A DNA stretch of 64,000 nt from Pseudomonas fluvialis (GTDB lineage Bacteria > Pseudomonadota > Gammaproteobacteria > Pseudomonadales > Pseudomonadaceae): contig NZ_JACHLL010000002.1 in assembly GCF_014207935.1 (NCBI RefSeq), forward strand, positions 615,865-679,864, given 5' to 3'. The position numbers and the translations under genes were made by a program. Shown here piece by piece: positions 57,465 to 64,000 of the stretch (its first letter is position 1; each line of letters opens with the position of its first letter). The notes under the pieces are model-generated. The model was given only the letters and a program-made list of their open reading frames with translations, did no database searches and was not told the origin of the DNA.

Positions 57465-58640
57465 ATGTCCGATATCGTTATCGTCAGCGGCGCCCGCACC
57501 CCCATGGGCGGCTTCCAGGGCAGCCTGTCCGGCGTATCCGCCGTTGACCTGGGCGCCATCGCCATTCGCGAAGCAGTGGCCCGCGCCGGCATTGCTGGCG
57601 CCGATGTGGAAGAAGTGATCATGGGCTGCGTGCTGCCCGCCGGCCTCAAGCAGGGCCCGGCCCGCCAGGCATCGCTGAATGCCGGCCTGCCCGCTGCCAC
57701 CGGCTGCACCACCATCAACAAGCTGTGCGGCTCGGGCATGAAGGCCGTGATGCTGGCGCATGACCTGCTCAAGGCCGGGACCAACAGCGTGATGGTCGCC
57801 GGCGGCATGGAAAGCATGTCCAACGCGCCCTATGTAATCGAGAAGGCCCGTACCGGCCTGCGCATGGGTCATGGCGAGATCAAGGACCACATGTTCCTCG
57901 ACGGCCTGGAAGATGCCCGCACCGGTCGCCTGATGGGCTCCTTCGCCCAGGAAACCGCCGACCAGTACGGCATTACCCGCGAAGAGATGGATGCCTACGC
58001 CATCGAGTCGCTCAAGCGCGCGCAGAATGCCATCCACAGCGGCGCCCTCAGCGCCGAAATCGTGCCGGTCACCGTCACCAGCCGTAAAGGCGAGGTGGTG
58101 GTCAAGGATGACGAGCAGCCGCTGACCGCCAACCTGGACAAGATCCCGACCCTGCGCCCGGCCTTCCGCAAGGACGGCAGCATCACCGCCGCCAATGCCA
58201 GTTCGATCTCCGACGGCGCCAGCGCCCTGGTCCTGATGACCGCCGAGGAAGCTGCCAAACGCGGTCTCAAGCCGCTGGCCAAAATCGTCGGTCATGCGAC
58301 CCAGAGCCAGGACCCGAGCGAGTTCACCATCGCCCCGATCGGCGCCATGAGCAACCTGTTCAAGAAAACCGGCTGGAGCAAGGACGACGTCGATCTGTTC
58401 GAGATCAACGAAGCCTTCGCCATGGTCACCATGCTGGCCATGCGCGAACACGGCCTGGACCACGCCAAGGTCAACGTCTACGGCGGCGCCTGTGCCCAGG
58501 GCCACCCGGTTGGCTCCACCGGTTCGCGGATCATCCTGACCCTGATCCACGCCCTGAAGAACACCGGCGGCAAACGCGGCGTGGCCTCGCTGTGCATCGG
58601 TGGCGGCGAAGCCACTGCGGTAGCGGTCGAGCTCATCTGA
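57465..58640 (+). CDS. Acetyl-CoA acetyltransferase (thiolase)
   Basis: Thiolase of 391 aa joining or splitting acetoacetyl-CoA/3-ketoacyl-CoA. Nucleophile Cys88 (NKLCGSGMKA), His347 (CAQGHPVGSTG) and Cys377 (SLCIGGG) are intact. The biosynthetic-type (PhaA/AtoB-like) sequence suggests acetyl-CoA acetyltransferase. The start at 57465 has GAGGAA; the frame upstream is open 30 codons but lies in promoter DNA. It ends 14 bp before a terminator shared with uraA. Confidence 0.94.
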   Translation: MSDIVIVSGARTPMGGFQGSLSGVSAVDLGAIAIREAVARAGIAGADVEEVIMGCVLPAGLKQGPARQASLNAGLPAATGCTTINKLCGSGMKAVMLAHDLLKAGTNSVMVAGGMESMSNAPYVIEKARTGLRMGHGEIKDHMFLDGLEDARTGRLMGSFAQETADQYGITREEMDAYAIESLKRAQNAIHSGALSAEIVPVTVTSRKGEVVVKDDEQPLTANLDKIPTLRPAFRKDGSITAANASSISDGASALVLMTAEEAAKRGLKPLAKIVGHATQSQDPSEFTIAPIGAMSNLFKKTGWSKDDVDLFEINEAFAMVTMLAMREHGLDHAKVNVYGGACAQGHPVGSTGSRIILTLIHALKNTGGKRGVASLCIGGGEATAVAVELI

Positions 58641-58653
58641 CGCCTGACTGAGT

Positions 58654-58687
58654 ACAAAAAAGCCCGGCTACTGCCGGGCTTTTTTGT
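58654..58687. terminator. Bidirectional terminator thiolase / uraA
   Basis: A perfect 15-bp stem ACAAAAAAGCCCGGC and its complement with loop TACT; A and T runs on both sides. It serves convergent thiolase and uraA. The stem equals that at 11126-11159. Confidence 0.92.
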
Positions 58688-58698
58688 TGGAGGAACAG

Positions 58699-59955
58699 CT
58701 AGCCCTGCGCCCGCTTCCAAGCATTGCCACCCGGCAGCAAGCCATTGAGCAGCAGCGCAGCCAGTGCGCAGAGCGAAATGCCCGAGAGAGCGAACTCGCC
58801 TCCGCCCACCACCATGCCACCAATGCCGAACACCAGGGTCACCGAGACGATGATCAGGTTGCGCGCCTCGGACAGGTCGACCTGATGGCGGATCAGGGTA
58901 TTGAGGCCCACCACCGCGATCGAGCCGAACAGTAGACAGAGGATGCCACCCATCACCGGCACCGGAATACTCTGCAACGCCGCGCCGAACTTGCCGACAA
59001 AGGCCAGACCAATGGCAAACAGCGCCGCCCAGGTCATGATCTTCGGGTTGTAGTTCTTGGTCAGCATCACCGCCCCGGTCACCTCGGCATAGGTAGTATT
59101 GGGCGGCCCGCCGAACAGGCCGGCGGCCGAAGTGGCCAGACCATCACCCAGCAGGGTGCGGTGCAGCCCCGGCTGCTTCAGGTAATTCTTGCCGGTCACG
59201 CCGCCCACTGCCACCACGCCGCCGATATGCTCGATGGCGGGTGCCAGCGCTACCGGCAGCATGTAGAGGATCGCCCCCCAGTGCAGTTCGGGCGCGACGA
59301 AGTTGGGCAGCGCCAACCAGGGTGCGGCCGCAATCGCCGCCGTGTCGATCACGCCAAACAGCAACGCCAGGCTGCAGCCCACGGCAATACCGGCCAGGAT
59401 CGGCACCAGACGGAAAATACCCTTGCCCAGCACCGCCACCAGCACGGTGGTGACCAGCGCCGGCATGGAGATCAGCATGGCAGTGTTGTACGGCACCAGT
59501 TGCGCCGCGCCATCGCCGGACTTGCCCATGGCCATGTTCACCGCCACAGGCGACAGCGCCAGACCAATGGAGATGATCACGGGGGCGATGACCACCGGCG
59601 GCAGCAGGCGATCGATGAAGGCCGGCCCCTTGAGCTTGACCAGCCCGCCAAGCAGCACATACACCAGCCCCGCGGCGACCACACCGCCCAAAACCGCCGG
59701 CAAGCCGAAGCTGGCCTTGGCGGCGATGATCGGCGCGATAAAGGCAAAGCTCGACGCCAGGAACACCGGCACCTGACGCCCGGTCACCGACTGGAACAGC
59801 AAGGTGCCGATACCGGCGGTAAACAGCGCAACGTTCGGGTCCATGCCGGTAATCAGCGGCATCAGCACCAGGGCGCCGAAGGCCACAAACAGCATCTGCG
59901 CCCCGGACAGCAGCTGGCGCCAGAGCGGATCATTGAAACCGTCTGCTGGCTGCAT
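58699..59955 (-). CDS. uraA: Uracil permease
   Basis: NCS2-family uracil:proton symporter of 418 aa with 14 predicted helices. Typical segments: FVAFGALVLMPLITGMDPNVAL, the substrate motif around ALAPAIEHIGGVVAV (Glu in TM8) and GGPPNTTYAEVTGAV. The start at 59955 has AAGGA 8 nt upstream and is one nucleotide after the upp stop, so both are one operon. Confidence 0.95.
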   Translation of the reverse strand: MQPADGFNDPLWRQLLSGAQMLFVAFGALVLMPLITGMDPNVALFTAGIGTLLFQSVTGRQVPVFLASSFAFIAPIIAAKASFGLPAVLGGVVAAGLVYVLLGGLVKLKGPAFIDRLLPPVVIAPVIISIGLALSPVAVNMAMGKSGDGAAQLVPYNTAMLISMPALVTTVLVAVLGKGIFRLVPILAGIAVGCSLALLFGVIDTAAIAAAPWLALPNFVAPELHWGAILYMLPVALAPAIEHIGGVVAVGGVTGKNYLKQPGLHRTLLGDGLATSAAGLFGGPPNTTYAEVTGAVMLTKNYNPKIMTWAALFAIGLAFVGKFGAALQSIPVPVMGGILCLLFGSIAVVGLNTLIRHQVDLSEARNLIIVSVTLVFGIGGMVVGGGEFALSGISLCALAALLLNGLLPGGNAWKRAQG

Positions 59956-59956
59956 C

Positions 59957-60595
59957 TCAGGCGTCCTTCTGCTGGGTGCCAAAAATCTTGTCACCGGCAT
60001 CGCCCAGGCCCGGGAGGATATAGCCATGTTCGTTCAGCCGCTGATCGACCGAGGCGGTAAACAGCAGCACATCCGGATGCGCGGCCTCCACCGCAGCAAT
60101 GCCCTCGGGTGCAGCCACCAGCACCATGGCGCGGATTTCCCTGCAGCCAGCCTTCTTCAGCAGGTCGATAGTCGCGACCATGGAACCGCCAGTGGCCAGC
60201 ATGGGGTCGATGATCAGCGCCAGGCGCTCGTCGATTTCCGGCGCCAGCTTCTCCAGATAGGTATGCGCCTGCAGGGTCTCTTCGTTGCGCGCCACGCCCA
60301 CGGCGCTGACCTTGGCCCCGGGAATCAGGCTGAGCACGCCATCCAGCATGCCGATGCCCGCGCGCAGGATGGGCACCACGGTGATCTTCTTGCCGGCGAT
60401 CTTCTCGACCGCCACCGGGCCGGCCCAGCCGTTAATCTCATACGACTCCAGCGGCAGATCGGCAGTGGCTTCGTAGGTCAGCAACGCACCGACCTCCTGG
60501 GCCAGCTCGCGAAAGTTCTTGGTGCTGATATCGGCACGGCGCATCAGCCCCAGCTTGTGACGAATCAGAGGGTGGCGAATTTCGCGCACGGGCAT
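59957..60595 (-). CDS. upp: Uracil phosphoribosyltransferase
   Basis: Salvage enzyme of 212 aa forming UMP from uracil and PRPP. The PRPP loop is [15 protein letters not shown], and the uracil site is in [18 protein letters not shown] at the C-terminus. Start [19 protein letters not shown] is canonical. First gene of the upp-uraA unit, divergent from hpt (228-bp spacer). Confidence 0.97.
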   Translation of the reverse strand: MPVREIRHPLIRHKLGLMRRADISTKNFRELAQEVGALLTYEATADLPLESYEINGWAGPVAVEKIAGKKITVVPILRAGIGMLDGVLSLIPGAKVSAVGVARNEETLQAHTYLEKLAPEIDERLALIIDPMLATGGSMVATIDLLKKAGCREIRAMVLVAAPEGIAAVEAAHPDVLLFTASVDQRLNEHGYILPGLGDAGDKIFGTQQKDA

Positions 60596-60823
60596 GGCAG
60601 GTTCTCCGACGGGAAAAGTTGCGTTTGATTAAAGCACTGGCTATGCCATCAGAGCGGCCGGCGATACGGATCGACACACAAGCTGATCAAGGCGTCAGGA
60701 TTCTACCCGTTTCAGGCAGCCTTCGGACACACGGAGCTTGCCGCCAACCGGCCATATCAGTACCTTTGCCGCCTTTTATTGACGGCCCGGTCAAGCCGCG
60801 CCCTTCTCTCAGGAGTACCTGCC
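60596..60823. other. Divergent intergenic region upp / hpt
   Basis: 228 bp separating pyrimidine and purine salvage units read in opposite directions. It must hold both promoters. I saw no purine-type or pyrimidine-type operator. Confidence 0.35.
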
Positions 60824-61381
60824 ATGTCCGCCGATCTCGCCCACATCCGCCAGGTAATGGCCGAAGCCGACTGCCTGTACAGCAACGATCAGGTTGAAGC
60901 AGCGATCACTCAGGTCGCCAAGACCATCAACGGCGAGCTGGCCGAGCGCAACCCGGTGGTGTTCTGCGTGATGAACGGCGGCCTGATCTTCGCCGGCAAG
61001 CTGCTGCCTTTGCTGGATTTCCCGCTGGAGCTTTCCTACCTGCACGCCACCCGTTACCGCAGCGAAACCACCGGCGGCGAGCTGTTCTGGAAGGCCAAGC
61101 CGGAAGTGTCGTTTATCGACCGCGAAGTGCTGATCATCGATGACATCCTCGACGAGGGCCACACCCTGGCCGCCATCATCGACTTCTGCCAGCATGCCGG
61201 CGCCAGCGCCGTGCACACCGCCGTATTGATCGACAAGACCCACGACCGCAAGGCCCGCCCGGACCTCAAGGCAGACTATGTCGGCCTGCCCTGCGAGGAC
61301 CGTTTCATCTTCGGTTACGGCATGGACTACAAGGGTTACTGGCGCAACGCCGCCGGCATCTACGCAGTCAAGGGCCTGTAA
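60824..61381 (+). CDS. hpt: Hypoxanthine-guanine phosphoribosyltransferase
   Basis: Purine salvage enzyme of 185 aa. The PRPP-binding motif is VLIIDDILDEGHT; the hood and N-terminal GGLIFAGKLLPLL fit type I phosphoribosyltransferases of the Pseudomonas Hpt type. The start at 60824 has AGGAG at 9 nt. The TAA is directly followed by the GTG of the cupin gene, so the two are read as one unit. Confidence 0.94.
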   Translation: MSADLAHIRQVMAEADCLYSNDQVEAAITQVAKTINGELAERNPVVFCVMNGGLIFAGKLLPLLDFPLELSYLHATRYRSETTGGELFWKAKPEVSFIDREVLIIDDILDEGHTLAAIIDFCQHAGASAVHTAVLIDKTHDRKARPDLKADYVGLPCEDRFIFGYGMDYKGYWRNAAGIYAVKGL

Positions 61382-61870
61382 GTGGCTGGGGCGCGCTTTC
61401 TCGACCAGGCCCTGTTTGCCGAACTGACCCAGGCGGCTGGCGCCAGCCCCCGGCAACGCCAGCACCACAACCTGCATGAGATGAGCGAGCCCTGCCACCG
61501 CCTGCTGGTGGGCCTGCAGCCGGACACCTACATCCCGCCGCATCGCCACCTTAGCGCCGACAAGGCGGAAACCCTGATCGCCCTGCAGGGCCGCTTCGGC
61601 CTGCTCCTGTTCAGCGAGCAGGGCGAGCTTGAAACGACACGAGTGCTTCAGGCGGGCGGTGAATGCAGTGGCGTGGACCTGGCACCCGGGCAGTTCCATG
61701 CCCTGGTGGTACTCAGCACCGATGCCGTGCTGTTCGAGTGCAAGGCAGGCCCCTACCGGCCACTGGGCGATGGCGAATTCGCCAGCTGGGCACCGTCCGA
61801 AGGCTCCGCCGAAGCCGCCGGCTACCGCGACTGGATGCGCGCCTGCTTCAACAATCACCCCGCCCGCTAA
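61382..61870 (+). CDS. WbuC-family cupin
   Basis: Cupin-fold protein of 162 aa, WbuC type (MEPCHRL-like entry SEPCHRLLVGLQPDTYIPPHRH and the closing FHALVVLS histidine). The GTG start is the next base after the hpt stop, with AAGGG in the hpt end. WbuC members are usually in O-antigen loci; here it is tied to hpt, as I recall in other pseudomonads. Function unknown. Confidence 0.85.
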   Translation: MAGARFLDQALFAELTQAAGASPRQRQHHNLHEMSEPCHRLLVGLQPDTYIPPHRHLSADKAETLIALQGRFGLLLFSEQGELETTRVLQAGGECSGVDLAPGQFHALVVLSTDAVLFECKAGPYRPLGDGEFASWAPSEGSAEAAGYRDWMRACFNNHPAR

Positions 61871-61889
61871 GCGCCCTTCAACTCTCCGC

Positions 61890-63644
61890 TCAGCTCGCCT
61901 CGCCCAGCCAGCGCAATGCCCTGGCTCTGGCCTGCGGCAGATCACGCACATAGGCCAGTTGCCGCTGCGCGCGCAGGACACCGGCGCGGCGCAGCTTCAG
62001 GCGCACCCGCGAGGAAGGCCCGCAGAGAATCAGGGCGATCCCCTGAGCCCGGTAGTCACGTAAAACGTTCTCCAGCGCCGCCAGCGCGGTCATGTCCAGA
62101 AGCGGCACCGCGCTCATTTCGACAATCACCACGCGTACCTCGGGATTGAAGCGGCGCAATACGCTCAGTGCCTTCTCCGCCGCGCCAAAGAACAGCGGCC
62201 CGCGAATCGCGTACACCGCCACCTGCGGCGGCAGGTCGGCCAGCGCCACGTGGGCATCGCCCGTCAGCTTTGCGGTATCGGTCAGCTCGCTCATGCGTTT
62301 AATGAACAGCCCCGCCGCCAGCAGCAGCCCCACCCCGACCGCCAGGACCATATCGAACAGCACCGTCAGCAGCAAACAGACCAGCAGCACCAGCACGTCA
62401 TTGCGCGGGGCAATGCGCAGGGTGTGCCACACATGCGCCGGCTCGCTCATGTTCCAGGCCACCATCAGCAGCAGCGCCGCCAGGGCCGACATCGGCAGGT
62501 AACTGAACCAGGGCGCCAGCACCAGCATGGCCAGCAGCACCACGCCGGCATGCACCATGGCCGCCAGCGGCGAAAACGCCCCGGCGCGCACACTGGCCGC
62601 CGTGCGGGCGATGGCTGCCGTGGCGGTAATGCCGCCCAGCAGCGGCGCCAGCAGATTGCCGACGCCCTGGCCTACCAGCTCGGCATTGGGATCATGCTTG
62701 CTGTCGGCCATGCCATCGGCGACCACCGCGCACAGCAGCGATTCGATCGCGCCGAGCATGGCTATCGCCAAGGCAGAAGGCAGCAACTGGCGCACCAGTT
62801 CAAACGACAGGCCGATCGGTTGCCCCTGGGCATTGGCCAACTGCCAGGGCCAGGCAAAGGCCGGCAGGAACGGCGGAATGCCCGGCAGGCTCTCTCCGCC
62901 CAGGCTGTAGCTGAAGCGCTCACCGAGGGTCGCCACCGGCAGCCCCAGCCGGTCAAGCCACAATCCCAGCAGGCAGCCCACCAGCAGGGCCACCAGATGG
63001 CCCGGCACCCTAGGCACCAAACGCGGCCAAATCAACAGGACCGCCAGCGTGGCTACCGCCACCAGGCTATCGCCCGGCTGCAGGCTTGGCAGGGCCTGCC
63101 ACAACAGCTCCAGCTGGCCCAGCACATGGGCCGAGTTGGCCGGCACGCTGAGTCCGAATAAGTCCTTGATCTGCAGGATGGCGATGACCACGCCGATACC
63201 GGCGGTAAAGCCCAGGGTCACCGGATAGGGAATGAACTCGATCAGCCTCCCGGCCCTTGCCCAGCCGAGGGCAATCAGAATCACTCCGGCCAGCATGCTG
63301 CAAAGCAGTAGCCCGCCGATGCCGTGCTGCTGGGTAATCGGCAGAAGAATGACGACAAAGGCCGCGGTGGGGCCGCTGACATTAAAGCGCGAGCCGCCGC
63401 ACAGGGCGATCAGCGGCGCGGCCACCAGCACGGTATACAGCCCATGCTGCGGCGGCACACCGACGGCAATCGCCAGCGCCATGGCCAGCGGAATGGCGAT
63501 GATGCCCACGGTCAGCCCGGCCGTCAGATCACCACGCAGATGACGCACGGAGTAACCGGCACGCCAGGCCTGGCGCCAGGCGGAAAACAGCGGCGGCAGC
63601 ATGCTCCCGGCGCGCAACCTGTTCACAACACGCAGCTTGCTCAC
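61890..63644 (-). CDS. SulP-family anion transporter with STAS domain
   Basis: Secondary transporter of 584 aa. Membrane part of about 12-14 helices begins DLTAGLTVGIIAIPLAMALAIAVGVPP and holds GGSRFNVSGPTAAFVV; the C-terminal cytoplasmic STAS domain is at about 455-560 (VVIVEMSAVPLLDMTALAALEN). SulP members carry sulfate, bicarbonate or dicarboxylates; which one is unclear. GTG start at 63644 chosen because AAGGAG lies 6 nt upstream; the 76 further open codons run into the promoter of the next gene. Confidence 0.92.
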   Translation of the reverse strand: MSKLRVVNRLRAGSMLPPLFSAWRQAWRAGYSVRHLRGDLTAGLTVGIIAIPLAMALAIAVGVPPQHGLYTVLVAAPLIALCGGSRFNVSGPTAAFVVILLPITQQHGIGGLLLCSMLAGVILIALGWARAGRLIEFIPYPVTLGFTAGIGVVIAILQIKDLFGLSVPANSAHVLGQLELLWQALPSLQPGDSLVAVATLAVLLIWPRLVPRVPGHLVALLVGCLLGLWLDRLGLPVATLGERFSYSLGGESLPGIPPFLPAFAWPWQLANAQGQPIGLSFELVRQLLPSALAIAMLGAIESLLCAVVADGMADSKHDPNAELVGQGVGNLLAPLLGGITATAAIARTAASVRAGAFSPLAAMVHAGVVLLAMLVLAPWFSYLPMSALAALLLMVAWNMSEPAHVWHTLRIAPRNDVLVLLVCLLLTVLFDMVLAVGVGLLLAAGLFIKRMSELTDTAKLTGDAHVALADLPPQVAVYAIRGPLFFGAAEKALSVLRRFNPEVRVVIVEMSAVPLLDMTALAALENVLRDYRAQGIALILCGPSSRVRLKLRRAGVLRAQRQLAYVRDLPQARARALRWLGEAS

Positions 63645-63767
63645 ATCACTCTCCTTGGCCCTGACCGCAGTATAAGAGCCACGCTCGGGCGCGGGCAGGC
63701 TGCCGCCTTCGACCTTGGTCGTGGTAAAGTGCGCGGCCAAAACGTGCCAGCCGTGGAGAAATGGGCA

Positions 63768-64000
63768 ATGCGTAAAGACAAGAAGCAGGTCATCGGCGAA
63801 GAGATCAGTGACGAGGCGATCCAGCTGTTTCTGACCGTCGAACCGGCCGACGACACGCCGCCTTCCCTGCACAAACTGATCAAGGCCTACCGTGGCCTGC
63901 GCGTCGACGACTTCGAGCGCTTCCTCGGTTTCTTCAAAGCCGCCGGCTATGACCTCAATGCCCGCAACGCTAAAGGCGAGGACTTCGTCGCGCTGATCCA
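63768..64000 (+). CDS. Conserved hypothetical, 3' truncated by window end
   Basis: The first 77 codons of a small protein (MRKDKKQVIGEEISDEAIQ). The middle KLIKAYRGLRVDDFERFLGFFKAAGYDLNARNAKGEDF is helical with an ankyrin-like end. I recall a homologue of unknown function near this place in P. aeruginosa. The ATG has GGAG 10 nt upstream; an ATG seven bases before it hits a stop after four codons. It is divergent from the SulP gene. Confidence 0.8.
   Translation, partial: MRKDKKQVIGEEISDEAIQLFLTVEPADDTPPSLHKLIKAYRGLRVDDFERFLGFFKAAGYDLNARNAKGEDFVALI

Overview
This 64 kb window is chromosomal DNA of a Pseudomonas, judged by high GC content, typical Pseudomonas protein sequences, and gene neighbourhoods that I recall from P. 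aeruginosa and P. putida (mexL-mexJK beside plsB; adk-ppc; prfB-lysS; slyD-ackA-pta; uraA-upp-hpt). Both edges cut a gene: dapE at the left and a conserved hypothetical at the right. I see no rRNA, tRNA, CRISPR array, prophage or insertion sequence. The content is mostly housekeeping with a few accessory islands.

Layout. (1) 1-3.6 kb: dapE-rlmA-hypothetical, a perfect shared terminator, a cold-shock gene with a long leader, and a GAF-GGDEF diguanylate cyclase. (2) 3.7-7.2 kb: a three-gene ABC export-type operon related to GldA/GldF/GldG. (3) 7.4-11.5 kb: plsB, a YbaY-type lipoprotein, a DUF4197 protein and a small disulfide-rich secreted protein. (4) 11.5-16.4 kb: RND pump mexJK with divergent TetR repressor mexL. 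(5) 16.4-23.8 kb: rsmJ, a secreted-type Ca-binding-like protein, DUF72, tsaB, adk, ppc. (6) 24-29.4 kb: a MITE-like repeat, then a co-directional run of TetR regulator, lipoprotein, QEGLA metallopeptidase-like protein, GFA protein, AIM24 protein, lipoprotein hydrolase and a small membrane protein. (7) 29.5-36.4 kb: prfB (programmed +1 frameshift) with lysS, a LapG-type cysteine protease, a PEP-CTERM protein, recJ, yaeQ. (8) 36.5-40.6 kb: a CoA-transferase, moaC-moaD-moaE with foreign-looking DNA between D and E, and a PIN-PhoH ATPase. (9) 40.9-46.1 kb: a CDF metal exporter behind a MerR-type operator, yaaA, SDR plus membrane partner, EamA exporter with divergent AraC regulator. (10) 46.1-51.8 kb: glutathione peroxidase, slyD, DUF3565, ackA-pta, acyltransferase. 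(11) 52.2-58.6 kb: DUF1302 barrel, DUF1329, an AlkK-like acyl-CoA synthetase and a thiolase, which together look like fatty acid handling. (12) 58.7-64 kb: uraA-upp and hpt-cupin (pyrimidine and purine salvage), a SulP transporter and the truncated last gene.

Most noteworthy: the QEGLA/DUF1704 gluzincin-like operon; the LapG protease with no LapD or adhesin beside a convergent low-GC PEP-CTERM gene; the 19-bp-spacer MerR operator in front of the CDF gene, whose His-rich loop is coded by a hexanucleotide repeat; and the repeats inserted in the 24.1 kb and moaD-moaE gaps.
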